From NCBI GenBank assembly GCA_016201085.1, contig JACQDO010000376.1, positions 1-17,247 of the forward strand: a DNA stretch of 17,247 bases, given 5' to 3'. This document shows, piece by piece, positions 6,487 to 15,593 of this stretch (positions are counted from its first letter, which is position 1; every line of letters starts with the position of its first letter). The position numbers and the translations under genes were made by a program. The DNA is from Hyphomicrobiales bacterium (GTDB taxonomy: Bacteria; Pseudomonadota; Alphaproteobacteria; Rhizobiales; Xanthobacteraceae). Below the pieces are notes generated by a model. It worked only from the letters and a program-made list of their open reading frames with translations, did not search any database and was not told where the DNA came from.

Positions 6487-7281
6487 ATGCCCGCCGACCT
6501 CGCCTTCGCCATCTCGCTCATCGTCAAAATGGCCATCACCGCCGGCTTCGTGCTGGCGGCGACGCTGACGGCCGAGCGCGCCGGCCCGCTGGTCGGCGGC
6601 CTGGTGGCGACGCTGCCGCTGGGCGGCGGGCCGGTCTATGTGTTTCTCGCCATGGACCACGATACGTATTTCATCGCGCAAAGCGCCATTGCCAGCCTGG
6701 CCATCAACGCGGTCAACGTTATCTTCGCGCTGGTCTATGCGCTGCTGGCGCAACGGCGCTCGCTCATCGTCAGCCTGCCGGGCGCGTTCCTGGTCTGGCT
6801 GGTGTTGGCGCTGACCATCCACGCGATACCCTGGAACCTTGCCGGCGCCGCCGTACTGAACGTCGCGGTGCTGAGCGTCTGCCTGTGGCTGGCGCGGCCG
6901 CTGCGCGAAGTGCCGATCCCGCGCGTACGCCCGCGCTGGTACGAATTGGCGCTGCGCGCGCTGATGGTGGCAACGCTGGTCGGCGTCACGGTCAGCTTGA
7001 GCTTCCGCATCGGCCCGGGCGGCAGCGGCATCCTGGCGGTGTTTCCGATCATCCTGATCAGCGTGATCATCATTCTGCACCGCCGGGTCGGCGGCAAGCC
7101 GACCGCCGCTGTGATGGCCAATGCGGTGCTCGGACTGGTCGGTTTTGCGTTCGCCGCCATCATGCTGCGCTTCACAGCCGAGCCGTTCGGCAGCGCCATT
7201 GGACTCTCGCTGGCGCTGGCGACCTCGATCGTCTGGACCTTACTGGTCTATGGCGCTCGCCAGCGCGGCTTTCAGGTTTAA
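6487..7281 (+). CDS. Integral membrane protein of unknown function, first of a tandem paralogous pair
   Basis: I do not recognise the family by name. The 264 residues form about eight hydrophobic segments with short polar loops. Near the N-terminus is AERAGPLVGGLVATLPLGGG; in the second half a similar block, GPGGSGILAVFPI, precedes a hydrophobic stretch and HRRVGGKPTAAVMAN. This points to two internally related halves, as in many transporters. A conserved FALVYALLAQRRSL segment separates membrane spans. The ribosome site AGGAAGAG (6473-6480) precedes the ATG. The next gene starts 3 nt after the TAA and encodes a clear paralogue, so the two are probably translationally coupled and may form a heteromer. 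A transport function is inference only. Confidence 0.8.
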   Translation: MPADLAFAISLIVKMAITAGFVLAATLTAERAGPLVGGLVATLPLGGGPVYVFLAMDHDTYFIAQSAIASLAINAVNVIFALVYALLAQRRSLIVSLPGAFLVWLVLALTIHAIPWNLAGAAVLNVAVLSVCLWLARPLREVPIPRVRPRWYELALRALMVATLVGVTVSLSFRIGPGGSGILAVFPIILISVIIILHRRVGGKPTAAVMANAVLGLVGFAFAAIMLRFTAEPFGSAIGLSLALATSIVWTLLVYGARQRGFQV

Positions 7282-7284
7282 GCG

Positions 7285-8091
7285 ATGTCGTTTTTTATTC
7301 TCGGCCTGCTGCTCAAAATCGCGATGACCGTGTCGATCGTGGTGACCGCTTCGCTGGCGGTCGAGCGCAGCGGCCCATTCATCGGCTCGCTCATCGCCTC
7401 GCTGCCGACCGCGGGCGGCGCCGCCATGATCATCCTCGCCTTCGAACAGTCGCCGGACTTCGTCGCGCAGAGCGCCGTCGGCAGCGTTGTCTCCAACGCG
7501 GTGTGTGCAATCTTCGCGCTCACTTATGCCGCGCTGGCGCAGCGCCGCTCGCTGGCGGTCAGCATCGGCGGCGCCTTCGCGATTTGGTTCTGCTGCGCCG
7601 CTTTGACCCGGCTGGTGGACTGGAGCGCCGGCAGCGCCGCGCTGCTCAATGCCGTGGTGTTCCCGCTCGCGATCGTCGCCGGTACGCGCTTTCGCGCTCA
7701 CGTCGCGGCAACCGCACGCGTCGCCTTCACCGGCGCCAATCTGGCCTGGCGCGCCGGCGTGGTCACTTTCCGCGTCATCGTGGTCACCGCGGCGAGCGCG
7801 GCGATCGGTTTGTTTGCCTCCGGCCTGTTCGCCTTCTTTCCCGTCGCGATGGGCTCCTACTTCGTCATCTTGCATCCGCGCATCGGCGGACCGGCCACGG
7901 CCAGCGTGGCGGCGCATGTGCAGGCCCCGCTCATCGGGCTCGGCTTGAGCCTGCTCGCCGTGCATTACCTGGCGGAGCCGCTCGGCGTGTGGTGGTCTTA
8001 CGCGATCGGCCTGTCAATTGGCATCGGCTGGAACGCGCTGCTGTGGGGTGCGCGCAAATTTAATTCAGCAGGCCTTCTTCCAAAGCCTTGA
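7285..8091 (+). CDS. Integral membrane protein of unknown function, second of a tandem paralogous pair
   Basis: This 268-residue, roughly eight-span protein is a diverged copy of the preceding gene. Shared blocks include VERSGPFIGSLIASLPTAGG, FVAQSAVGS, NAVCAIFALTYAALAQRRSL, VILHPRIGGPATASV and LAEPLG, in the same order and spacing. As in its partner, the second half has an echo of the first-half gate-like motif (ASGLFAFFPVAMGS). Start ATG 7285 is 3 nt after the upstream stop with no separate strong ribosome site, consistent with coupling. Its last 32 nt overlap the 3' end of the convergent flavin monooxygenase gene. The C-terminal tail beyond GARK (NSAGLLPKP) is encoded within that overlap and has no equivalent in the paralogue. 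Function unknown. Confidence 0.8.
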   Translation: MSFFILGLLLKIAMTVSIVVTASLAVERSGPFIGSLIASLPTAGGAAMIILAFEQSPDFVAQSAVGSVVSNAVCAIFALTYAALAQRRSLAVSIGGAFAIWFCCAALTRLVDWSAGSAALLNAVVFPLAIVAGTRFRAHVAATARVAFTGANLAWRAGVVTFRVIVVTAASAAIGLFASGLFAFFPVAMGSYFVILHPRIGGPATASVAAHVQAPLIGLGLSLLAVHYLAEPLGVWWSYAIGLSIGIGWNALLWGARKFNSAGLLPKP

Positions 8092-9823
8092 TCTGCAGCG
8101 CCAAGTAACGCGAATAGATCCGGCATTGCGCCAGGCTGCCGGCGGTGAACCATAGCCCCGGCTGCGCGGTGCGCCGCCACATGTTGCGCAGTTCGCCGCC
8201 GTCGTCGAAACCCCAGACCGGGCCAATGGCGTCGGCAATTTCGTCGCCGAGAAAAGCGCGCACGGTGTCCTGTTGGTTCTTGTACCCGGTCGCCAGTACC
8301 AAGAGTTCGGCCGGCAGCACGCGGCCGTCTCGCAGGCGCGCGCCTTCGGGCACGAACGTCTCGATGTGGGCAAATTGAAGCAAGCCGACCGCGCCGGAAA
8401 CGATCAGATCGGAACATCCGACGTTGAAATAATAGCCGCCGCCGCGCCGCAGATACATCATCTGGAAGCCGGTCTCGTCTTCGCCGGCCCACAGCCGGAA
8501 TCCGCGTCTGTCGAGCGCATCGTGCAAAGCCTTGTCCACCTCGAGGCCCTTGGCGGTGGAAAGTTGATAGGAGCGCCGCAGCACTGGATAGGGAAACGAG
8601 GTCGCCAGCAGGTCGCAGTCCTCGAACGGGATGCCTTCGGAATAGATCGCGTAGACGCTCTGCGCCTCCTTCAGGCTGACGACATAGGTAGGGCTGCGCT
8701 GGATGATCGTGACCTTGACGCCGTGCGCGTGCAGTTCCTGGGCGACGTCATGGCCGCTGGTGCCGCTGCCCAGCACCAGCGCCTTGCGTCCCTGCCATTG
8801 CTCGGCGCTCCTGAAATCGCCGGAATGCACCTTGGTGCCGGCGAAAGCCGCGAGTCCGGGTAGCTCCGGCGTATAGGGGATGCTGCTGACACCGGTGGCG
8901 AAGATCAGATGGCGCGGGTGCATGACACGGGTACTGCCGTCGGCGCGGCGCAGGGTGACGGACCATTGCTTGCGCTGCGCGTCATAGCTGCCGCTGGTGA
9001 GCTCGGTGCCGGTCCAGAAATTCAACTCCAGCGCCTCGACATAGAATTCGAACCAGTTCGCCAGTTTGTCCTTCGGGATATAGACCGGAAAATTCTGCGG
9101 GAACGGCAAATAGGGCAGGTGATTGACATAGACCTCGTTATGCAGCGTGAGCGAATGATAGCGTTTGCGCCAATTGTCGCCGATGCGCGCGTGCCGGTCG
9201 ACGATCAGCGTATCGACGCCGAGCTGTTGCAGGCGCGCGGCGATCGACAATCCGGCCTGGCCGCCGCCGACCACGAGGACGGCAGGATCGCGGTCGGCGA
9301 ACTCACGCGTCTTGCTCAGGCGGTCGAGCCAGTTGTCGGCGCCGAAATCGCGCGTTGAGTCGGGCGGCGCGCGGCGTTTGAACAATTCCTCGTGGCCTTT
9401 GAGCTCTTGTAAATTCGTGTTCAGCGTCCAGGCGCGCAGGCGCCCGGGCGCTTTCGCATCGGGTACCAGTCGCAAGACGCCGTGGGCCGGGCCGAACGCC
9501 GTCTCGAATTCAATAATGGCTTCGATGCATTCGGCGCCGGCACGATTGACCCAGCGCGGCGCCGTGCGCTTTTCCGGGATGCGGAAATTCCTTGGCGCCG
9601 TGCGTGCCAGCGTCGCGCGTAAAGCGGCTTCGATCGCCGGCCGCCCGGCCATGGTCTGGATATTCCAGGTGAAGGCCAGTACGTCGCGCCACAGGCCGTC
9701 CGGCAGAAAGAGGTCCGCCGCCGCGGTGGCATCTTGTGCCTGCAATGCTGCCGCGAACGGGGCCAGCCAGCTCTGCGCCGCTTGCGTTGCCGAAACCCGC
9801 GTTCTTTCGGCGACGTTCATCAT
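8060..9823 (-). CDS. Flavin-containing monooxygenase with N-terminal NTF2/SnoaL-like domain
   Basis: The predicted FAD- and NADPH-dependent monooxygenase has 587 residues. Residues 1 to about 150 resemble an NTF2/SnoaL-like fold (AADLFLPDGLWRDVLAFTW and following strands). The flavoprotein part has the FAD site GGGQAG (186-191), the FMO fingerprint FAGTKVHSGDF (327-337), the NADPH site GSGTSG (352-357) and a late LATGY motif. Such fused proteins are common in soil alphaproteobacteria and fungi; the role of the added domain is unclear. The start is 4 nt after the mutS stop, and GGAGAAGAAG in the last mutS codons can serve as ribosome site, so the gene is likely translated from the mutS transcript. 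The substrate is unknown; Baeyer-Villiger or N/S-oxygenation are options. Confidence 0.88.
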   Translation of the reverse strand: MMNVAERTRVSATQAAQSWLAPFAAALQAQDATAAADLFLPDGLWRDVLAFTWNIQTMAGRPAIEAALRATLARTAPRNFRIPEKRTAPRWVNRAGAECIEAIIEFETAFGPAHGVLRLVPDAKAPGRLRAWTLNTNLQELKGHEELFKRRAPPDSTRDFGADNWLDRLSKTREFADRDPAVLVVGGGQAGLSIAARLQQLGVDTLIVDRHARIGDNWRKRYHSLTLHNEVYVNHLPYLPFPQNFPVYIPKDKLANWFEFYVEALELNFWTGTELTSGSYDAQRKQWSVTLRRADGSTRVMHPRHLIFATGVSSIPYTPELPGLAAFAGTKVHSGDFRSAEQWQGRKALVLGSGTSGHDVAQELHAHGVKVTIIQRSPTYVVSLKEAQSVYAIYSEGIPFEDCDLLATSFPYPVLRRSYQLSTAKGLEVDKALHDALDRRGFRLWAGEDETGFQMMYLRRGGGYYFNVGCSDLIVSGAVGLLQFAHIETFVPEGARLRDGRVLPAELLVLATGYKNQQDTVRAFLGDEIADAIGPVWGFDDGGELRNMWRRTAQPGLWFTAGSLAQCRIYSRYLALQIKALEEGLLN

Positions 9824-9827
9824 GGCG

Positions 9828-12578
9828 CTACTTCTTCTCCGTCCCCGTCAGCTTCTGCTTCAGCATATAGAGCGCTTCCATCGCCTCGCGCGGCGACATG
9901 TCGTCGGGATTGAGCGCGGCGACGGCGGCCAGCATCAACTCGTAGGCGTCGTCCTGCATTTTCTGCGGCGGAGCATAGGGCGCGGCGAACAGCGGCAGGT
10001 CCTCGAAGCCTTTCGGCTTGGCGCGGTCTTCCTGCTCGAGCTTGGCCAGCACCAGTTTGGCGCGCTCGATCACGCTTGCCGGCAGCCCGGCCAGTTTCGC
10101 CACCTGGATGCCGTAGGAATGATCGGCCGAGCCCGGCACCACTTCGTGCAGGAACACCACGTCGCCTTTCCATTCCTTCACCCGCACCGTCGCGTTGTGC
10201 AGGCGGTCGAGCCGGGCGGCCAAGGCCGTGAGTTCGTGGAAATGCGTGGCGAACAGCGCGCGGCATTTGTTGACGTCGTGCAGATGTTCGACCGTGGCCC
10301 AGGCGATCGACAGACCGTCGAAGGTGGCGGTGCCGCGCCCGATCTCGTCGAGGATCACCAGCGAGCGCGGGCCGGCTTGATTGAGGATGGCGGCGGTCTC
10401 CACCATCTCGACCATGAAGGTCGAGCGCCCGCGCGCCAGATCGTCGGCGGCGCCGACGCGGGAGAACAGCCGGTCGACCACGCCGATATGCGCGGCTTTC
10501 GCCGGCACGAAGCTGCCGGTCTGCGCCAGGATCGCGATCAGCGCGTTCTGCCGCAGGAACGTGGATTTGCCCGCCATGTTGGGGCCGGTGAGCAGCCAGA
10601 TGCGGCCGGCCTGCACCTCGCCGGGCGGCGACAGATCGCAGTCATTGGCGACGAACGGCGTGCCGTCGCGCGCCAGCGCCTGCTCCACCACCGGATGGCG
10701 GCCGCCCTTGATCACGCAAGCGAGGCTGTCGTCGACGATCGGGCGCGCATAGGCGCGCTCGGAGGCGAGCTGAGCAAGGCTGCTGGCGACGTCGAGACAA
10801 GCGAGCGCCTCGGCGCAAGTTTTGAGCGCGGCGCTATCGGCGATCACCGCGGCGGCCAGCCGCTCGAAAATCTCCAGTTCCAAGCCCAGTGAACGTTCGG
10901 CGGCGCTGGCGATTTTCGCTTCCAGCTCGCCCAGCTCGGTCGAGGTGAAGCGCACCTGTCCGGCCAGCGTCTGGCGGTGGATGAAGGTTAAGCTGAGCGG
11001 CGCCGCCATCAGTTTGTCGCCGTGCTGGGCGGTAACCTCGACGAAATAGCCGAGCACGTTGTTGTGACGAATCTTGAGGCCGCGGATGCCGGTCTCCTCG
11101 GCATAGCGCGCCTGCAAGGCGGCGACCACGCGGCGGGATTCGTCGCGCAAGCGCCGCGTCTCGTCGAGCGCGGCGTCGTAGCCCTCGCGCACGAAGCCGC
11201 CGTCGCGCTTGAAGGCCGGCAGCTCGGCGGCGAGCGCCGCCGACAGTTCGGCCGCGAGCATGCCGTCCGGGCGGCGGCAGGATTGCAGCGCGTCGGCGAT
11301 TTCGGCCGGGGTCTCCTTGAGCGAACCCAGTGCGCGCGCCAGATCGGCGGCGGCCAGCATGCCGTCGCGGATGGCGGCGAGATCGCGCGGGCCGCCGCGG
11401 CCGACGGCAAGGCGCGCCAGCGCGCGGGCGAGATCGGGCGACGCCGCGAGCTGCGAACGGGTATCGGCGCGCGCGCCCAAATCGTCGACAAAGCTCGCCA
11501 CCGCGTCGAGCCGGCGCGCGATCGGCTCGGGATCGGTCAACGGCGCCGACAATCTTTGCGCCAGCAGGCGCGAGCCGGCCGAGGTCACGCTGCGGTCGAT
11601 GGCGTCCAAGAGCGAGCCGCGCCGCTCGCCGGCAAGCGTGCGCATCAGTTCGAGATTGCCGCGCGTGGCCTGGTCGATCGCCATGGTGGCGGAGGCCGCT
11701 TCGCGCAAAGGCGGCGACAGCGGCGGGCGTTTACCGATCTGCGTGCGCTCGACGTAGGTCACACAGGCCGCCGCCGCGGTCAGCTCCAGCCGCGTGAGCG
11801 CGCCGAACGCCTCGCTGGTCGCCACGGCGAAGAACGAGGTCAACCGCCGCTCCGCGCTGGCGCCGTCGAACACGTCGCGGGTGAGCGGTGTCACCGCCGG
11901 CAGCGAACGCCAGGTGGGCGCAAGATCGCCGTCGGAAAACAGCGCGTCGGAGACGATGATCTCGCTCGGCTCCAGCCGCGCGATTTCGGCGGCGAGCGAG
12001 GCGCGGTCGCATTCGGTGATGTAAAACTCACCCGTGGAAATGTCGATCCAGGCCAGTCCGAAGCGGTTGTCGTCGCCGCTTGAGGAGGTGCGCGCGCGCG
12101 CCACCGCCAGCAGGAAATTGTTGCGCTTAGCGTCGAGCAAGGTGTCTTCTGTGAGCGTGCCGGGCGTGACCAGGCGGATGACGTCGCGCCGCACCACGCT
12201 CTTGGGGCCGCGCCTCTTCGCCTCGGCCGGGTCCTCGAGCTGCTCGCAGACCGCGACGCGGTGGCCGAGCGCGATCAGGCGATGCAGATATTCATCGGCG
12301 CGTTCTACCGGCACGCCGCACATCGGGATGTCGCGGCCTTGATGCTTGCCGCGCTTGGTGAGCATGATACCGAGCGCGCGCGAGGCGGTCTCGGCGTCGT
12401 CGAAGAACATCTCGTAGAAATCGCCCATCCGGTAGAACAGCAGGCAGTCCGGATTGGCGGCCTTGATCTCGATGTACTGCTCCATCATGGGGGTGACGCG
12501 GCCGTCGTTCGACGGCGGCGTTCCGCCCGGTGGCGGCGCCTCGGGCTCGTTCAGGCCTATGGGGTGGACTAGGGCCAT
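9828..12578 (-). CDS. mutS: DNA mismatch repair ATPase MutS
   Basis: MutS recognises mismatches and small loops and recruits MutL. From the ATG at 12578 it has 916 residues, close to rhizobial MutS length. The mismatch-binding Phe-x-Glu motif is intact in [11 protein letters not shown]. The ATPase domain has Walker [11 protein letters not shown] (664-673), [14 protein letters not shown], Walker [17 protein letters not shown] and ATHFHEL. The C-terminal helix-turn-helix segment ([16 protein letters not shown]) is present. The start is chosen because the longer frame, opening at 12686, runs into a palindromic repeat; no strong ribosome site is visible. It lies 135 nt downstream of the amidohydrolase and directly precedes the monooxygenase. 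All key residues look functional, unlike several neighbours. Confidence 0.97.
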   Translation of the reverse strand: MALVHPIGLNEPEAPPPGGTPPSNDGRVTPMMEQYIEIKAANPDCLLFYRMGDFYEMFFDDAETASRALGIMLTKRGKHQGRDIPMCGVPVERADEYLHRLIALGHRVAVCEQLEDPAEAKRRGPKSVVRRDVIRLVTPGTLTEDTLLDAKRNNFLLAVARARTSSSGDDNRFGLAWIDISTGEFYITECDRASLAAEIARLEPSEIIVSDALFSDGDLAPTWRSLPAVTPLTRDVFDGASAERRLTSFFAVATSEAFGALTRLELTAAAACVTYVERTQIGKRPPLSPPLREAASATMAIDQATRGNLELMRTLAGERRGSLLDAIDRSVTSAGSRLLAQRLSAPLTDPEPIARRLDAVASFVDDLGARADTRSQLAASPDLARALARLAVGRGGPRDLAAIRDGMLAAADLARALGSLKETPAEIADALQSCRRPDGMLAAELSAALAAELPAFKRDGGFVREGYDAALDETRRLRDESRRVVAALQARYAEETGIRGLKIRHNNVLGYFVEVTAQHGDKLMAAPLSLTFIHRQTLAGQVRFTSTELGELEAKIASAAERSLGLELEIFERLAAAVIADSAALKTCAEALACLDVASSLAQLASERAYARPIVDDSLACVIKGGRHPVVEQALARDGTPFVANDCDLSPPGEVQAGRIWLLTGPNMAGKSTFLRQNALIAILAQTGSFVPAKAAHIGVVDRLFSRVGAADDLARGRSTFMVEMVETAAILNQAGPRSLVILDEIGRGTATFDGLSIAWATVEHLHDVNKCRALFATHFHELTALAARLDRLHNATVRVKEWKGDVVFLHEVVPGSADHSYGIQVAKLAGLPASVIERAKLVLAKLEQEDRAKPKGFEDLPLFAAPYAPPQKMQDDAYELMLAAVAALNPDDMSPREAMEALYMLKQKLTGTEKK

Positions 12579-12600
12579 GGGCGGAAAGGTACACCAACGG

Positions 12601-12688
12601 TCATCATCCGCGAAAGCGGATGATCCAGTAATCTCAGGCCTATCGATAGTCGCGTGAATACTGGATGCCCCGCTTTCGCGGAGCATGA
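12601..12688. repeat. Palindromic intergenic repeat, CCGCGAAAGCGG family
   Basis: CCGCGAAAGCGG (12608-12619) faces its exact reverse complement CCGCTTTCGCGG (12670-12681). ATCCAGTA (12623-12630) faces TACTGGAT (12659-12666), and the ends are TCAT and ATGA. The 12-bp arms are themselves nearly palindromic. I recognise this element type from Bradyrhizobiaceae-like genomes. It fills most of the gap between the amidohydrolase and mutS, and it contains the spurious upstream start for mutS. Confidence 0.8.
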
Positions 12689-12713
12689 CAGCCCGTGGGC
12701 GGGCGGAGTTAGC

Positions 12714-13724
12714 TCAACTCTTAAACTTCACCCCCGTCAGCGCCTCCAGATTGCCGTGCCAGATATTTTCCTTGTCGGCCGCCGGCATGTCGATGCCTTC
12801 CAGGATGCGCAGCGTTTCGCGCGTGTACTGCGTGCCCTTTTCCGGGTCGAACGGGCAGTCGGAGGCGAACACGATGTGGTCGAGATCGTAAAAGGCAAGC
12901 CCCGCATGCGTCGCCGGCACGCCGCCGAACACCGCGGTGTCGGCGTAGAAGTCATGCTTGAAATAATCGAGCGGGCGTTTCTTCAGCCGCTTGAGCACCA
13001 GGCTCAGGTCCTCGTCCGACGTGCGTGAGCCGAGCTGGTCCCAGCCCGGACCGATGCGGCCTTCCAGCATCGGCACGATGCCGCCGAAATGGTGGGTGAT
13101 GATCCGCACGTTCGGATATTTGTCGAGGATGCCGGAGAACACCAGCCGCGACATGGCGGCGGCGGTCTCGTACGACCAGCCCAGCGTCCACCAGATTTCG
13201 TATTTCGATTTCTTCTCGGTCAGATAATCGGGAAAATTGGCGGCGCGCGCCGGATGCATCCAGATCGGCTTGTTCAGCCGGTTCATGGCGGCGAACAACG
13301 GATCGAAATCCGGATGATCGAGCGGCATGCCGGCGATATTGGTGTTGATCTGGATGCCGAGCGCGCCGTTTTTCAGCGCGCGCTCGCATTCGCGCACGCC
13401 GGCATCGGGCGCCATCATCGGCGCCTGCGCCACCCAGCCGGGGAACTGGTCGGGATATTTCGCGCAAATTTCGGCGAAGCCGTCGTTCACCAGCTTGGCG
13501 TATTCCTCGTTCTGCGCGCCCTTGGCCAGCGCCTCCAGCGGCGGCATGGGATAGGAGAGAATTTGCGCATAGTCCTTGAAACCGCCGACGATTTTGCGGC
13601 GGATTTCGAGGTCGTGGATGCAGGGGATCTCGCGCACGCGCTTGCCGATATCGGCATGGCCGCTTTCCACGATCTTGTTGAAGAATTTTTCCGGGATGAA
13701 ATGGGTGTAGGCGTCGATGCGCAT
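12714..13724 (-). CDS. Metal-dependent amidohydrolase (Amidohydrolase_2 / ACMSD-like family)
   Basis: The 336-residue TIM-barrel protein belongs to a family of zinc or manganese hydrolases and decarboxylases acting on aromatic and other ring acids. Candidate metal or catalytic residues are His8 (DAYTHFIP), His157 (WMHPAR), His211/His212 (ITHHFGG) and Asp289 (FASDCPFDPE). The first residue of the usual N-terminal HxH is Tyr6, a variant I believe is common in one subgroup. A strong ribosome site, GGAGGA, precedes the ATG. The gene is 34 nt downstream of the TPP-enzyme gene on the same strand, so they are probably one operon acting on related compounds. The exact reaction, hydrolysis or decarboxylation, cannot be told. 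Confidence 0.88.
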   Translation of the reverse strand: MRIDAYTHFIPEKFFNKIVESGHADIGKRVREIPCIHDLEIRRKIVGGFKDYAQILSYPMPPLEALAKGAQNEEYAKLVNDGFAEICAKYPDQFPGWVAQAPMMAPDAGVRECERALKNGALGIQINTNIAGMPLDHPDFDPLFAAMNRLNKPIWMHPARAANFPDYLTEKKSKYEIWWTLGWSYETAAAMSRLVFSGILDKYPNVRIITHHFGGIVPMLEGRIGPGWDQLGSRTSDEDLSLVLKRLKKRPLDYFKHDFYADTAVFGGVPATHAGLAFYDLDHIVFASDCPFDPEKGTQYTRETLRILEGIDMPAADKENIWHGNLEALTGVKFKS

Positions 13725-13758
13725 AAGTCCTCCGGCACTGATTTTTATTTTGTACGAT

Positions 13759-15383
13759 TTAATAGGGCGTAATGACGTTGAGCAGCGCCTGGCGGCGCCC
13801 GTCGAGGACCGCGTCGCGTGCGCGCGTTAGCGCATCGGGCAGATCGGACGGCTTCTCCACCCGCTCGGCATAGGCGCCTTGCGCGCGCGCCATCTCATCG
13901 TAGGGCGGCGCCGGATTGAGATCGGCCAACATGTTGCCGTCGCTCTCGCCGGCAACGCCGTCCTTGAACATCGATAGCGTGGCGCGGCGCACGGCGCCGT
14001 AGCGGCTGTTGTTGAAGACGATGGTGAGGATCGGCAGATTATGCGCCGCCGACACCCAGTGACCGACGGTCGGATTGGAGAACATGTAGGCGCCGTCGCC
14101 CAGCGTCGCGACCACGAAGGCGTCGGGCGCCGCGAGCTTGGCGCCCAGCGCCGCCCCCAAGCCCCAGCCCAATCCGCCGGCATTGCCGACCGCGAAGAAG
14201 GTGCCCGGCTTCTCGCGCGGGCAATGGTCCGCCCGCAGCGGATATTCGTTGAAGATGATGGCGTCCTCGCCCAAGGTCTCGCCGATGGCGCGCGACAGAT
14301 ATTCCGGCGAGATGCGCTGGCCGACGGCTGAATCCTTGGTCAGTTGCGCGCGGCGGTTCCGCATGCGCTCGGTCAGGCGGGCGCGGCGCGCGGCGATGCG
14401 CGCGTCCGCCATCTGGAGGCGCGGCTCGACCGCCTCGATCAGCGCTTCCAGCGCATTGGTCGCGCCGGCCTGAACGCTGAGATCGCTCGGGAAGCTGCGC
14501 ATCGGATAACGCACGAAGAACGGATCTTCCGCCACATGCGCGATGCGGCAGCCCGCCGTCGGGTGGTTCAGATGCGGCATCCACGGCACGTCGCATTCCA
14601 GCACGATCACCAGGTCCGCATCGGTCACCAGCGTGCCCGGCTCGAAGCCGAAATGCATGGGATGGCTCGACGGCAGGCAGACGCTGCGCGGGCTATGCGC
14701 GATCACGGGGATGGCGCAGCGCTCGGCGAGATGCGCCAGCGCCCGTACTGCCTCGGGCGCCAGCACGGTGGTGATGATCAGCGGCCGTTCGGCCGCCGCG
14801 ATCCATTCCGCCAGCGTGGCGATGGTGCGCGGATCGGGATGCACGGGCGCAGCCGCCGCGCGCGGCCTCATCGGCGCGATCGGCTCAGGTACCGGCGCCG
14901 ACAGCGGCTCGCGTGGCAGCATCAGGTAGACCGGCCCGCGCGGATGCGCCATCGCCACTTCCACGCCGCGCGCCACCATGTCGCCCACCTGGGCCGGCAC
15001 GCGCAATTCGTAGTCCCATTTCACCAGCTCGCGCACCATGCCGGCCTGGTCGAACATTTCCTGGCCCCATTGGATCGGGCGCGAGCGCGTGCCGAACGCG
15101 CCCTTCTCGGTGAGCGGCGTGCGGCCGGCGGCCAGGATCAGCGGCACGCGGTCGCGCGACAGGTTGGCGAGGTTGTTGATGGTGTTGGCGGTACCGACGC
15201 TGGTGTGCACCATCACCGCCTGCGGACGCCAGCTCATCAGATAGGCGCAGTGCGCCATGGCGACCGCAAGGTTCTCGTGCGGAACCAGCTCGGGCTTGGG
15301 CACCTTGGCGTTTGATCGGCAAGCGCGCGCAGGAAGGCTTCGGCGGCAATCGCGGGCCGTTGCCCAGTGGGAGTAGCCGCCAT
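13759..15383 (-). pseudogene. Thiamine-pyrophosphate-dependent enzyme (acetolactate synthase/benzoylformate decarboxylase-like), N-terminal deletion with frame change
   Basis: TPP enzymes of this group act on 2-keto acids. From about 15312 to the TAA at 13761-13759 one frame encodes most of the protein: the TPP-activating Glu (LVPHENLAVA), the ILAAGRTPLTEKGAFG and RGPVYLMLPREPL blocks, and the cofactor motif GDGAYMF ending in FNN. The natural start is in another frame: ATG 15383, preceded by AAGGGG, reads a family-like AIAAEAFLRALAD up to codon 23 near 15315. The conserved segment expected next (GxxYxFxNxGTDF and about 30 residues in all) is missing, and the frame shifts at about 15313. The in-frame extension to an ATG at 15462 gives a nonsense N-terminus. 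Real deletion or assembly fault; it would probably inactivate the enzyme. Confidence 0.82.
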
Positions 15384-15482
15384 TCGTTTCGCCCCTTGTG
15401 CGCCTCCCGGCGCTTATCATGATTTTGCCGAATGTTCTACTCGACGGGCGAAATGCTGACAACGGAGGCAGCTACGCTAAAT

Positions 15483-15582
15483 CCGTCATCCTGAGGTGCG
15501 AGCGTAGCGAGCCTCGAAGGATGTCGGCCCGGGCCGTCGCCCTTCGAGGGCCGCGCTTTGCGCGGCCACCTCAGGGTGACGG
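15483..15582. repeat. Palindromic intergenic repeat, CCGTCATCCTGAGGTG family
   Basis: The 100-bp element starts CCGTCATCCTGAGGTG (15483-15498) and ends with its reverse complement bar one base, CACCTCAGGGTGACGG (15567-15582). Inside, CCTCGAAGG (15512-15520) faces CCTTCGAGG (15541-15549), and the centre CGGCCCGGGCCG (15525-15536) is itself palindromic. I recognise it as a very common intergenic repeat of Hyphomicrobiales. It lies between the iorB-like gene and the TPP-enzyme gene, just after the iorB stop, and could act as a transcript 3' hairpin. Confidence 0.85.
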
Positions 15583-15593
15583 AGATGGGTGTC

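Noticed and set aside
6885..8063. Plus-strand open frame of 392 codons, Arg-rich
   Set aside because: Out-of-frame shadow of the two membrane-protein genes, whose own frames give sensible transmembrane proteins.
9165..10892. Long plus-strand open frame of 575 codons
   Set aside because: It runs antisense to the monooxygenase and mutS genes, which have full sets of conserved motifs; its translation is low-complexity and has no recognisable domain.
11022..12083. Plus-strand open frame of 353 codons
   Set aside because: Antisense to mutS; an effect of high GC content and codon bias.
12579..12686. Longer N-terminus for MutS
   Set aside because: The extension is encoded by the palindromic repeat and has no family match.
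13701..13703. Tyr in the amidohydrolase HxH motif as an inactivating mutation
   Set aside because: I recall DAYxH starts in other members of the family, and all other metal ligands are kept, so a subgroup trait is more likely than damage.
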